Below are positions 10,793 to 22,004 of a DNA stretch of 64,000 nucleotides, piece by piece. Source of the stretch: Exophiala sp. HKRS030 (lineage: Eukaryota > Ascomycota > Eurotiomycetes > Chaetothyriales > Herpotrichiellaceae); NCBI GenBank assembly GCA_023897205.1, contig JAHWDD010000003.1:499665-563664 (forward strand), given 5' to 3'. The position numbers and the translations under genes were made by a program. The number at the start of each line of letters is the position of its first letter. Within the stretch, counting starts at the first letter, position 1. Under the pieces are notes generated by a model, which was not told where the DNA came from, did no database searches, and saw nothing but the letters and a program-made list of their open reading frames with translations.

Positions 10793-13453
10793 TCATTCGC
10801 AACGTGAGGGTTCATGATCAATTCCTTTCGAGATGTGCTCAATCTTCACTGGCTGAAACTGTTGTGAGGGACCAGGAGCGTACTGAACTGCCCCGTGTTC
10901 CTTTGCAATGTCGAGTTTCTCATCACCAAATTCGCGAACGAACGTCTTAGTGTCCATAATCTTGGCTTGTGACCCAGTGCTATCCTTCTTATAGCGCTCC
11001 AATACCACTGCTCGGCCGACACTCGTCTGCTGAAGCAATGATTTAAGTGAATGGAATGTCGTTCTTCGTGTGATGCACATTATTATCGCCATAATGAGGG
11101 CGCAAACGTACATTGTCAGAACTGCGATCGCCAAGGCGGCATAACGGAGGTGATATCGAGTCACGACGCTGTAGGCGAGGACCTCGACAGTGGCTGTATC
11201 TGGAACATCCTGCGCCTGGCGGTCAACGTATGTTGTCGTGCTGCTGAATTTGGAATTGAGCTGGTTTCTGGAGGAGGTGATGTAATTCGCGGTAATGTCG
11301 GTCCAGATCAATCCTAGCATCTTCTCGATGCCCTTCTCACTGTCTCAGAATTTTAGCGTGTTTCTTTAATGCCGTGGTGGAGAGGCTTACGTCTTCGAGA
11401 GTTCTTGCCACTTCCGCTTCAAAGGTAAAGAGAATGATCCCGAGAAATCCGGGACCTGTGTATTCAAGTCGCCGAAGACATTGTAGAGCATCGCGAGGAC
11501 GTTGATTGGAGCCGCACATCCCAGCGAGTCGGAAGAAAGTAGACCGCTCACCTGCAACGCGGCAGACCCAGCAGGGAGATATATGTGATCTCGACGCATC
11601 GTCCAGAGGGCTGGGTCATGCTCGTGTTCATCGCCGACGAGCCCCCATATTGGTTGAATATCAGACAAATTCCAGCCTTCCGTTTTCTCGATCGCCCAGA
11701 GGGGAGTTGTCACATTCGTTTCCTATGTTTGAGGCTTTGCGGCTTGCACCTTCAAGTCGTCCAGTGACGTCCCATTCGTGAAAAACGTAACGTTCATGAT
11801 GAATGCTCTTATCGATGTTGAGCAAGAGTACATAGGTGCACTGTAATTTGTCCCTGGATCAAATCGTCCACCAGAGTTAGTAGCGTCGGTATTATAGAAT
11901 GCACCAAGTACTGCTCCGCCCTGGTTCGCAATGTGAGAAATGTTTGCGTGATCTTGACCTCCATATCCTTGAGTAGTAAGACCTAGAGCTACAGTGTGAG
12001 ACGCAAGAGGGAGTTATATGAATGACTGGAGACCACGTACCGATATTCTCAATGAGAGACGAGTTTTGACGGGGATCTGTGTCCATCAACGTGCCAGGGA
12101 TACCGCTATCAAACGTGCCTGTGCTCATCACCCCAGGCTGATAGTAGGCACTAGGAAGGAGAAATCTTCTGCCAACAAAGCTAGGATGGGCTTCGGAGAC
12201 GTTCAGCTGGGCACCAAGGTTGAAATTGGTCAGTACTGCTCCTTTGTGAGCTCGTCCATACAGCTGTGGTACCAACTGTGTCTGATTGAGGTCGATATAG
12301 GGATAGCCCACTTGCATATGGACAATCCCCCCTTGATCAACGAGATACACCTCGTCACTGAGGGAACCACCTTGAGATGGGATCTTGAACTCAACAGACA
12401 AGTTATTGCTTACACACACAGATTCAGGTTCCAGCCACAAAAGATTTTCGCTCCATTCTGCACCAGAGTGCGCGTCAAGTGGGATGGTATGATTCCTGAA
12501 TCCGAGACCGCCATTTATCATATCCGCAACAATTCCATCTCTTACCACAAGATCGTTGGCTAGCACGAGCATGTCGCCATATTGCATATCTCCTACACAT
12601 CGCTTCTCATATAGATCAATTCTAGGTTCAACGGCAGTGGAATTTAGGAGCACGCTGTTCTGTTTCTTCTCATCACTCGCCAGAGTGTACGACCTGTACT
12701 CGAGATCGAAAGGGGTGGCCACGGTAGATCGATCGCCATTGCGTCCACTTGAAAAGATGGCGCTAAGGTTGTTTGGTACCACAGAGCTTATGTACGCATC
12801 GTCAGAATCCCAGTTGATGTACGAGCCTGAGATGTTTTGAGTCATGTAGAAACCATGGTTCTGACCTGGACAGGACATCCACGTCCACCAGCCGCACATG
12901 CGGCTGGTATTGTAATCGTCTCTGGACAATGTTGCTTGTCCGAAAGGAGACGTGTCCTGTGCTGATGCAAACGCATCGGATTGTATCGACGTCGCGGTAA
13001 TTCTAGAGTAGAGCCCGAGGGGAGTGACAACCGCCGCGGTCGCTAGAAGGAGGAGACCAATGGTAGAAAGTGTCGAGATGACGACCACTCTTTTGCTGAC
13101 TTTTGATGTCGCGGCCCCGTCAGTTTTCAATATCGTTGGCCACCAGGAACCTGAGTTACCAGTCTCAGTTTTCGACGCAATTCCAGGCCAAGAGAGTGCA
13201 TTTACCGTTTATGAAACGCCCAGTAACTGACCTGCGCACCTTTAGTGGGTTACCATGCCAGAGGACGTATGCTCACCAAGTTATCGCGTTGCTAGATTCT
13301 GAGACAAGTCCTGCTAAAATGTATACCAGGAGTAACGGGAAAGTGAGTTGTACTAGATCATCAGTGCCAGAGCCCCTGAGCCGTAAGAGACTTACAGAAC
13401 ACGACTCCCACGTTGATGACGCCTGCGACTTGCCCAACGCTCAGTCTCATCAT
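10793..13453 (-). pseudogene. Fungal membrane glycoprotein gene, six exons, interrupted by one in-frame TAG
   Basis: Exons on the minus strand are 13453-13396, 13352-13277, 13231-13206, 13150-12041, 11988-11391 and 11339-10793. Every junction is GT-AG and in frame. The product has an N-terminal TM (MRLSVGQVAGVINVGVVF, then LQLTFPLLLVYILAGLV), a WSVTGRF...WWPTILKTD linker, a second TM ending VVTPLGLYSRI, a long extracellular region with many N-x-S/T sites and cysteines, and a final TM (YAALAIAVLTMYVCALIMAI) before a cytoplasmic tail. This layout matches a widespread fungal family of unknown function. Within exon 5 a TAG at 11725-11723 interrupts the frame between KVQAAKPQT and ETNVTTPLWAIE; the sequence on both sides is family-like and in the same frame. 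The simplest readings are a nonsense mutation or a base error. A 27-nt GT...AG stretch ending at the TAG could only be an exceptionally short intron. The start is one of several close ATGs near 13453. Confidence 0.7.
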
Positions 13454-14368
13454 GAACATGAGTCTGTTGTTGCGAAAGTTGCCAAACGAAGCCCACGCAG
13501 GCTGTATCGGGAGGCGACCGAACTCAAGTCTATATTTTCCAGGGTTAGCATTCATCCAAAAGGGGCATGCAGGCCAACCGCTCTCAAGGCTCGTAGAGCG
13601 CCGTTGGCCTCATCTTGGCACGGTGGAGTTGTGCAGACAACTCTCGATGATTCGCTTGGAGACCGAATACGATGTACCGGTACTCCGTAGCAATAGCAAG
13701 ATGGTCTAGAGATGTTTCAGTCGATGCCACTGGACCAGGGTGAATAATTAGAAGGCTAAGCCTTGTGCGAGCAACTCGGCAAAGCGTCTACCACAGAATC
13801 AGGGACCGTCAGATGGCTGCTGCTGCTCGAGAAGATTCCTGTTTAGGACACGATCGCATGATACATGAAGAAGAGTGTCCTTCACAGAGGATAAACAGGA
13901 AAGTCCGACAAGAAACGGTGCCTGACCCGAGTCAATTCAGGACACACACCAATCTACCCAAATGTAGCGTCGCTTTGCTATGTCAAATTCAGGCCAGTAA
14001 CTCAACGGGGTAAATGCCTGATGGCGGGGGCGGCTACTTGGCAAAGATCTCAATACTTCGTATCCGTATCCAGCCTTCGGACTGGACGAAATCGCCGCTT
14101 CAGAAGTGTATTTGGGCGATATTTCGTAGCTGCTTCAAGGATCGACCATGCAGGGGCTCCTGAGCATCTGCCGTCGGTAAATTGCTCGTTGGGTGACATT
14201 ACACAGGAAATATTCTCTTCTCGGCGCGCGTTTGAGACAAAACTGATTAGCAACATTGTTTCTCTGTAGAGTCATTTGGTAGATTGCTCCCATTCCCAAG
14301 CTGTCCACTATCCGAATGTGTATGATACTTGTCCCTTTAGCATTTTTGAAGATCCAGACTCGACGCTC
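13454..14368. other. Divergent intergenic region
   Basis: This is the spacer between the interrupted membrane gene (-) and the secreted protein gene (+). It holds one TACTCCGTA word at 13681-13689. I see no supported gene; the open frames here are short and lack family features. Confidence 0.5.
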
Positions 14369-14982
14369 ATGTTTATATTGTCGTCGTTCGTTTTCTTTTT
14401 ATCCAGCCTCGCATCGGCTCAGACAGACACCATCACGAGCGCTGCATCGTCAGCTGCGCTCTTCCCTCCGTCGGGCCTGGATTGTTGGGCTGAACCTTCT
14501 GGCGCGTGCTTGACAGCAAGCTATATACAACACTCTTGTCAGGCGTACAATAGCTTCATTGATGACGTGTATGGTTGTCAGTGCTCAAACCACTATGACT
14601 CTGCTTGGACAGCGTAAGAAAGCCAGGAAGATTGCTTCACGAGAGCAGCGCTGATCTCGTGTGAAGGTGTTCTCTGTGTCAAGCTTCATTTAACACGACT
14701 TGGGGTGAGGCGGCAAGAACTGATGTTGTGGTCGCACAGTGCTCCTGGGTACTCTCGAAACTGAGTGTTGCAGGGGCGACCAGAACGAGCTCGTCAACTG
14801 GGCCAAAGTCATCGGATGCCACAGAAGCCTCCCGCCCTACGACCTCATCGATATTACAAACCTCGATCGCAGCTTCAGCGACGGCCAGTCCTAGCACGGA
14901 TACTGGGCAGCAGCAAAGAAATAACAGAGCAAGCTTGCTGGTGATAACAGGGGCAGTAGTGGTGATCTTGCAGGCCATGTAG
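14369..14982 (+). CDS. Cysteine-rich secreted protein, probable GPI anchor (two exons)
   Basis: A spliced gene with exons 14369-14613 and 14667-14982 and a 53-nt GTAAGA...AG intron; the join reads SAWTACSLCQASFNTTW. The 186-residue product has a signal peptide (MFILSSFVFFLSSLASA), a compact region with eight cysteines (about residues 37-120, including GCQC and CSLC), a Ser/Thr-rich stalk and a hydrophobic C-terminus (ASLLVITGAVVVILQAM) typical of a GPI-attachment signal. It should sit on the cell surface or in the wall. Eight cysteines recall CFEM proteins, but the CFEM spacing is not evident, so the family is unassigned. The two exons lie in different frames, so a one-frame search would miss it. 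Confidence 0.7.
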
Positions 14983-15544
14983 AAGGAAAGATTGTTGGCT
15001 AAGAAAGCCTGAGGCCGATCCTACCGCATCAACTAGACAGGTTAGTCTTGCGGCGAGACAATCGTCTTCGCTTCGCTGTCGACCCAGGGGATTGCGATGG
15101 GGATAGGGAAAACAGTTACGTGGCTGCACTGGGCACAATGGCCTACTGTACCGACATGGTCACAAAGACCTTGGTGGCTGTTCTCGAACGCAAGTCACTT
15201 GGAAGAATTAGGCATAACCTCCGATATCATGAAGCTGACTCTTCTTGATCCGTGTGAGCACATGTGTTTAACTGTCAATATTTGCTGTTCAGAACGCGTA
15301 GAAGAATGTGAGGATTGATTGATGAGCCTCGGTACTTTCCCGCCGATCGTTGTTTGTGGTGGTGGCCCCAAACTGCGCCTGTCCAGTTTGCGTTGTAATG
15401 GTCGACTGTAGAACAAACCGATCACCGATATCCTTACCTACATATGAAAATCTACAATGGTATAAATATTCCCCCTGGTTCTCCCTGGTCTCTGTACCGC
15501 CGAAGTGAGAAAAGTCAATTGTGAAGAGGAGTCCCCTGCCCAAC
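14983..15544. other. Intergenic region with promoter of the lipocalin-like gene
   Basis: No gene is seen. The downstream end carries a clear TATA box (15461-15468) preceded by a CAATGG. Confidence 0.5.
15461..15468 (+). promoter_or_regulatory. TATA box of the lipocalin-like gene
   Basis: TATAAATA lies 77 bp before the ATG at 15545, directly after CAATGG. The spacing suits a core promoter with a short leader. Confidence 0.55.
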
Positions 15545-16244
15545 ATGGCTGCACCACCGCAAATCACATGTACCAACCTCTCAGGCAAGTTTGTCATGGT
15601 CAGTCTATTCCTCGCCGGGCTCTTACGGCCTTACAATGCTTATATCGGAACAGAATAAGACTCTGTCTGACGACTTCGACTCAGTCCTGGCCTTGCAAGG
15701 CGTGAGCTGGCTCACCCGCAAAGCCATTAGCTTCGCTACCGTCGTTTTAACCATCAAGGAATACAGCGAAGATTCCTTCTACCACATTGACATCACTTCT
15801 GTGGCCTCGGGACTTTCAACAACGCAAGAGAATCGTACACTCGACTGGAGTGAGAGAGACCATACCGATAGAATCTTTGGCTCTGTGCGAGGAAAATCTC
15901 GAATGTTCAACACAGGCGAATATCAGATGGAAGGGCCAGGGTCGCCGGAAGACGCTACCTTTCTCCAGGCCGAGAAGCTCAAGGATGGGAAGACTGATTC
16001 CAAGTTCCTTGACGACGAGCACGTACAGAGTTGGGTGAAGAGCGTTGACGGAGGGAATTGGATTGCGGAACAAAATTGGGGCTTCGAAGAGATCAACGGC
16101 GAACGAAGATACACTCGACGTGTAGTTGTGTGGAAGAATGGGAAACAGCAGCGAGCCCGGCTGGTGTACGACTACAAAGGACAAGCAGACGATGGCAACG
16201 TTGGCAGAGAGGATGAGGATGATCTAGCTTATGGGGAGGAATGA
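15545..16244 (+). CDS. Lipocalin-like / fatty-acid-binding-type fungal protein (two exons)
   Basis: Exon 1 is 15545-15598 and exon 2 is 15654-16244. The intron (GTCAGT...ACAG) joins NLSGKFVM to NKTLSDDFDSVLALQGV, giving 214 residues. The N-terminal strand and helix (LSGKF-x-LNKTLSDD-x-D-LQGVSWLTRKAI), the repeated short strands and the ENRTLDW...WGFEEINGERRY...ARLVYDY pattern match a fungal family of small cytosolic beta-barrel proteins resembling lipocalins. They are thought to bind a hydrophobic ligand, but no substrate is established. The last 15 residues are acidic. The ATG at 15545 is chosen because exon 1 carries the conserved start of the domain; an unspliced frame starting at 15591 would lose it. 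Confidence 0.75.
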
Positions 16245-16877
16245 TCGATGGTCAGTACCGCGTTCCAGAGCTGGACTACCATGAACCCTCCGTCTATTCG
16301 TACAGAGCCTCGGTAACAAATTCATTATTCGTAATTGTGAAGCCTCGTCGCCCATGAGCACATGTCAGATCTTTCGCGACTCTGGACTTTCACAGCCTAT
16401 GAGAGAAAGAAGACGGTTTACGCGCGGCATACTAGATACCTCTATATCTTTCCGCAGCCTCGAGGCATTTTGTTTCAGGTTTAGCGCCTCGCAACAAGGC
16501 TCAGCCGCCGCGCTATTCGCTCCAAAGCGGGATTTATGGCGTCATCCTTTGGCTACCAACACTGATGATACAGCGTGTTTTTGCAAATGCCTCAGAAAAA
16601 AGTTACACGGCCCGGATCAGAATGGAATTTCATGGATGAAGCCTGGTTCGAATTTATGTGCTGACTGATTCATATAAGAAGATCGCCGCCTCTCTGGGCA
16701 TGTTGGCCCCCGACAACAGTCACACCATTACAATAAAAACCCCCCCCTAATTATCAAGCTAAGATCCATATCAGATCTCAATCTCATCGCGGCATCTGAA
16801 ACAAGCACACAAATTACTTGCCAATTGGCCTCCCATTCACCAAGCAATTACCTCTACCATTCCTCAATCACAACAAG
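16245..16877. other. Intergenic region
   Basis: No supported gene. The last 150 bp are rich in C, A and T with CAAGCAATTACC/CACAACAAG words, like fungal 5' leaders, and lead into the small frame at 16878. Confidence 0.4.
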
Positions 16878-17084
16878 ATGCATTTCTCTGGACACAAGAC
16901 CACTCAGCAGGAAGGTGCAGAGTTCCAACCTCGTCGCCATTCCCTTCGCGATCTTCAGGCGAGAGCATATGCCAAGTGGGTTTTAGAGACCTCAAAACCA
17001 CGAAAGCATCACACTAGCAGTTTCGAAGCGGAACGGGCCCGACGACACTCTGCGAATGAGGAAGATGTAATCATGAGAACGTGA
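16878..17084 (+). CDS. Possible small basic protein, 68 residues
   Basis: An ATG in very good context (CACAACAAGATGC) follows a pyrimidine- and CAA-rich stretch that looks like a fungal 5' UTR. The product is hydrophilic, rich in His, Arg and Lys, has no signal peptide or TM, and contains RRHSLRDLQARAYAKW, which could form an amphipathic helix. No family is recognised. It could be a genuine short stress-type protein or chance, and support comes mainly from the leader. Confidence 0.35.
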   Translation: MHFSGHKTTQQEGAEFQPRRHSLRDLQARAYAKWVLETSKPRKHHTSSFEAERARRHSANEEDVIMRT

Positions 17085-17761
17085 AGAGGGTCTATTTCTG
17101 GAAGCGCTGGAGTTGGTTGGTATCCTGTTCAGGAACGGAGTCTGTCGCCGACTTTGAGTACAGGCTCTTGACAGCGAATTCCATAGTCGAAATGGTTGAA
17201 GGCACTGTATTTTTATAATTGATGTATATACATACTAATGCAACTTATTAAGCAAGCAATGACTGACACATCGACCACGTACTTCACCCCGTGAACTACT
17301 TTATCTCGGCATGGAAAGACCTAAACCTAATGTGTTTCCAATACGGAGGACGGAGTACCTACGGAGTATTCGTCTTCCCCGGGGGAGTACAAGAGTGCTC
17401 TGCATATCCTCCGGACGGAATATCGGACCGCATCCCCAGACCATGAACATCTTGTGATGTCACGTGAACACCGCACAATGAGACCTCAACTGTGGGGCAG
17501 AACCGGCACGGTCCCGGTCTTCTCCCCTCAAATTATAGCCGGTAGCAGGCCCGGCCAATGAGGCACAGGATCCGATACCTCGGGCAGGCGATTTCTCGTT
17601 CAATTCACGGCCCTTCGACTTTCTGCACAAGAGTTATACTTGTACTCCTCCTATATCTGCAGCTTCTTTTGCAAGTAAGGCACCAGACTACTCTTTACTC
17701 CGAGTCTGTACCAGTCCTCCAATCCCTCCACTCCTGAGCTTTTATTGCTGTTGCTGTTGCA
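17085..17761. promoter_or_regulatory. Upstream region of the MMSDH gene
   Basis: Non-coding. It holds a TACGGAGTA word at 17360-17368 inside an imperfect tandem of ACGGAG units, and a pyrimidine-rich stretch near 17640-17760 just before the ATG. No clear TATA box is seen. Confidence 0.45.
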
Positions 17762-19509
17762 ATGGCCGCTCGTCGCTCACTCCTTCGCGCAGTCCCCGCA
17801 TTGTCTGCCAGACGAGCACCCCAGATTACACACGCCTCCCTCAGAATGTCACCAGCACAGCAGACGGCAACGCGCCGACTACATGCTACCGGCAAACACC
17901 TGGCTGCCGCCGCTGCACAGGCAGACTACCCGACTACTCATGCAAAGATCGAACAGGTCGCCGACACGACCAACTTCATCGACAACCAGTTTGTCCCTTC
18001 CCAGGCATCGACCTGGATCGATCTCCATGATCCCGCGACCAATAACCTCGTCACCCGCGTTCCTCAAAGCACTGATGCAGAGTTGAAGGCGGCCGTTGAG
18101 TCCGCGCAAAAGGCCTTTCCCAAATGGCGAGCCACTTCCATAATGACGAGACAACAGATCATTTTCCGCCTGACACATTTGATCCGGCAGAACATGGACA
18201 GATTAGCCGCTTCAATTACTCTTGAGCAGGGCAAGACGTTTGCTGATGCCAAAGGCGATGTGCTCCGTGGTCTTCAAGTCTGTGAAACTGCCTGCGGAAT
18301 CACCACCCAGATGCCCGGCGAGGTCATCGAAGTTGCCAAAGATATGGAAACGCGAAGCTACCGTGAGCCTCTCGGTGTGGTTGCTGCGATCTGCCCCTTC
18401 AACTTCCCCGCCATGATTCCTTTGTGGTCGGTTCCACTGGCAACAGTGACGGGAAACTGCTTGATTCTCAAGCCCTCTGAACGCGACCCTGGTGCAACCA
18501 TGATCATCGCAGAGTTGTGCAAAGAGGCAGGCTTCCCCGATGGTGTGGTCAACGTCGTTCATGGTGCTGCCAAGACGGTGGACTTCATCATCGATGAGCC
18601 TGCCATCAAGGCCATCTCTTTCGTCGGCTCCAACCGTGCAGGAGAGTACATCTACACCCGGGGTTCGGCCAACGGCAAGCGTGTTCAGGCCAACTTGGGC
18701 GCAAAGAACCACGCTGCTGTCCTTCCGGATTGCAACAAGAACCACGCTCTCAATGCCATCACTGGCGCCGCTTTCGGCGCCGCAGGTCAGCGATGCATGG
18801 CGCTCAGCACCCTTGTCATGATTGGCGAGACGAAGGACTGGGTTCCTGAGATCGCAGAGCGTGCTAAGAATTTGCACATGAATGGTGGATTTGAGGAGGG
18901 CGCCGACCTTGGCCCACTGATCAGTCCCCAGAGCAAGAAGCGCGTGGAGGACTTGATTCAGAGTGCCGTCGATGAGGGCGCAACTATCGTGCTTGATGGT
19001 CGTGGCCAGAAACCCGCAAACTATCCCAATGGAAATTGGGTAAGCTCATCCTATCATGACCATCCTCGTATTTCTCATACTAACAGTATTAGGTCGGCCC
19101 AACAATCATCGCCAATGTCAAGCCCCATATGAAGTGCTATCAAGAAGAGATCTTCGGCCCAGTACTCGTGTGCCTGAACGTGGATACAACCGAGGAAGCG
19201 CTTGAGCTTATCAACTCCAATCAATACGGCAATGGGGCCGCTGTTTTCACTCGATCAGGAGCCACCGCAGCGTTGTTCCAGAAGGAGCTCGAGGCTGGAC
19301 AGATTGGTATCAACGTCCCGATCCCAGTGCCGTTGCCCATGTTCAGCTTCACAGGTAACAAGAAGTCTGTCGCGGGTACCGGTATGTCCAACTTCTACGG
19401 CAAGGATGGTCTAAGATTCTACACCCAATGGAAGACAGTGACCAGCTTGTGGCGTGCCGAGGACGCGTTGGCCACAGAGAAGCAAGTCGCCATGCCCACT
19501 CACTCATAA
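17762..19509 (+). CDS. Methylmalonate-semialdehyde dehydrogenase, mitochondrial (two exons)
   Basis: A CoA-acylating aldehyde dehydrogenase (ALDH6 family) that converts methylmalonate semialdehyde to propionyl-CoA and malonate semialdehyde to acetyl-CoA in mitochondrial valine, thymine and beta-alanine breakdown. Exons are 17762-19039 and 19093-19509 with a 53-nt GTAAGC...TAG intron, giving 564 residues. The N-terminus is Arg/Ala-rich ([18 protein letters not shown]), a good mitochondrial presequence. ALDH6 features are [50 protein letters not shown] and the catalytic cysteine in [11 protein letters not shown] (about C345). The usual family Glu at the general-base position is replaced by Asn in NLGAKNHA, as is normal for ALDH6. 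The ATG at 17762 is the only start giving a presequence. Confidence 0.95.
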
Positions 19510-20201
19510 AGGAGCTGGAGAATCCGAATATGTAAAGTGAGTTGGTTGGACTGTGTGTTTGCTATATGGGAAATTGCCTTTCGCCCGTTTACCCATGGAC
19601 TTGACATTTTGAGCAAATATGGGACAAATTGAACAAAAGTCTAGTGCTGCTGTATGGCAATATTTGTCTATTCGGGAAGGACTTTCGTATGCTGAAGGTC
19701 CACCAGCTTGTAATAAGGATGTATCAACCTACCTAGGTATCATACGAGTATAGGAACACTTATTGTACCGTGGCTGGGTATCTTGGATAGGAAAAGACAT
19801 CATATCAAGTTCTCATCTTCCCTCCTTTACTGAACTTCGACAACCCTGAACTTTTCCTATCTTGAAGGACATGCTCCCAGTTTGATGGCGGTTCTTGGCG
19901 ATAGAGCTGGCCGAGAAACCATTATTGAGAGACCGCGGCGAGCCACCAATAAATGGATTTTCTGGACATGTCCAGGAAGCCCACAATACTTCATCGATAT
20001 GTCAGAAGCTGATTCAGGCCCCCAATCTCCCAAGCTACGAACCCTAGATACCTGGGTAATAGGAACGGAGGTAGGTATTGATCTTACATATACCCCTTAC
20101 TACCCTTACCTACATTTCATTTTTCTCTGTCAGCTAGGAATTCAGCCTTGCACAATATTCATTCAATTGCTCGCGTGTCATCACGCTCAAGAGGCCTAAG
20201 A
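19510..20201. other. Intergenic region
   Basis: No supported gene. An open frame around 19884-20045 could be part of the 5' leader of the next gene, but it shows no domain. The rest is AT-richer than the flanking exons. Confidence 0.4.
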
Positions 20202-21488
20202 ATGCCTGAAATCTCGAAAAGAAAGGTTCAACCAATCGAACAAACAATAGCTACTGATGCTGCAACACAACAGACCTATGGACTGGACAGGGCCAAGTAC
20301 CAACGACCAAAGCGGTTTGCAATTGTACCGGCATTTGTCTTTGTAATCTTGTCATTGCTTGCTATGTATTATATGCGAATTGCGAGCAACGCTGCCGGGG
20401 TCGGTGAAAAAATGGAACACATCAATAACATCAAATATTTCCCCGAATACAGCGTTCCACTCCGGACGACGTATACCGGGCTTGGTCCTCTCGATGGCTT
20501 CCTTCAGTTCCTGGTGACCGCATTCGCACCTGGAGCTGCAGGATGGGATCCGGCATTCCACATTCTTCAGCCTTACTTCCTGGTATCGTTTTTCCCACTT
20601 GTCTCGATCTTTGTGATCGAGTCGGGCAGGAAGCGGAACCATCACGCACTCACAAGCTAGTAAGCATCTTCCCCATGGCAAAAGCCTTTCTGATTGAGAC
20701 TGATATCACGCAATAGCACCGGCGTATGGGCTCTCTTTTACCAAACAGTAGGTGGCGCTGTGATCATACCTCTCTGGTTCTTAGCATACCTCTGGGACTC
20801 TAGGAGCAGCGATTACTTTTCACCAGAGTCACGAAAGGTTCCCCTGGCTTATGCCAAATCTTTATTGCCCGCGTTGGGCATTGGATATTTGATCCCGACG
20901 ATTTTGATGTTTCTACCTTATTCGCAGGAGGATTACTGGACGACTCAATTTATGATCGCGTTATGGCAACCCTCCCCATGGTTCGTCAATGCAATTCGCT
21001 GGGTTTTGTCCAAGTTCTACGCAAAGGAACAACCTGGGGGTGTTGAGGACGAGAATGGTTCTGAAGATCATCCAGCCGATTTGGACTATCTAGGGACCAT
21101 CTACAGAATGACCTTCGTCGTGTCAGCTGTGACACATATCGCGACGATGGCCATCTGTTTCTTCTCCACACGCCCAGAGTACTCCTTCCGCCAGGTATTC
21201 ATCCCAGGGGAGATCACCACCGATACCTCCCTTTCGGAAGCTCTCCGAATGATTTTCCAGGTCGACTTTTGGATCATATTCAGCGCTGCATTGGTGTGGG
21301 CTTTGTTCGCGGTCTGGGATTTAAAGAGGGTTGGATTGACCGACGTAGGGCTGCTCAACAATGCAGTCACAATAGTCGTACAGGCAATCATATTTGGTCC
21401 GGCAGCAACCACTGCAAGATTCTGGAGCTGGAGAGAGTACATGATGATCAAAAAGCCAACGGGCGCCAATCAAGAGAAGCACGATTGA
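20202..21488 (+). CDS. Polytopic membrane protein of a fungal accessory family (two exons)
   Basis: Exon 1 is 20202-20659 and exon 2 is 20717-21488. The 57-nt GTAAGC...TAG intron joins HHALTSY to TGVWALFYQTVGG, giving 409 residues. The N-terminal about 40 residues are hydrophilic; about eight hydrophobic segments follow, beginning at FAIVPAFVFVILSLLAMYYM. The arrangement GPLDGFLQFLV...FAPG...ILQPYFLVSFFPL...GVWALFYQ...PLWFLAYL is a pattern I recognise from a fungal family often found as accessory genes and in some secondary-metabolite clusters. Its biochemical role is not known to me and none is assigned. No biosynthetic neighbour is present, so a metabolite role is not supported here. Confidence 0.72.
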
Positions 21489-22004
21489 GTCTCAGCAGAC
21501 TCGGGCAAACCCAACGCAGACCCTGTTAAGCTGTTCTTTCCCTCTGGCCGTCAGCACTAACTCACCTGGACTTTGCGATAACAACGGAAGCACCATGTCA
21601 TGCCGAGAGACTATTAGGTATTGTTGTCTGGTTGGGAGGATACATATGAATATATGTAATCAGGATTCGCGCCTAGTAGTTAGAAGTGCAGCTAGAAATT
21701 CAGCCTTGTCGAGTGACAAGGCTCGCCAGCGAATGCGGGGAAGACAAGTGCGAAAATCAGGCAACAAACGTTCGTTACGGAGTACTTCCAAATGATATGG
21801 CCACTGTGTCTACTTGTATTCGATTCGTCACCTAGTATTTCAGAAGGCTACTTATGTCTGGTTAAAGTACCGGACCAAGGGACCTGATGCAAAGTTTGCA
21901 ATGTGAATATCTACATCTTTGTCAAATTCTTCGAGGTTTGTTCCCCGGAATGATCTAAATCTAACACTCGACTTCAAGGTGATAGCAGAGACAAATCACT
22001 CACA
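21489..22004. other. Intergenic region
   Basis: Non-coding spacer before the SARAF gene. It contains a TACGGAGTA word at 21776-21784. The 40 bp before the ATG are AC-rich, like a short leader. Confidence 0.45.

Noticed and set aside
11723..11749. A 27-nt intron (GTGCAAG...ACATAG) that would remove the TAG from the membrane protein gene
   Set aside because: Far shorter than any other intron here (48 nt or more) and with a poor donor. It is kept only as a possibility in the finding.
18212..18877. A 221-codon minus-strand frame over MMSDH
   Set aside because: It is antisense to a highly conserved enzyme exon; composition only.
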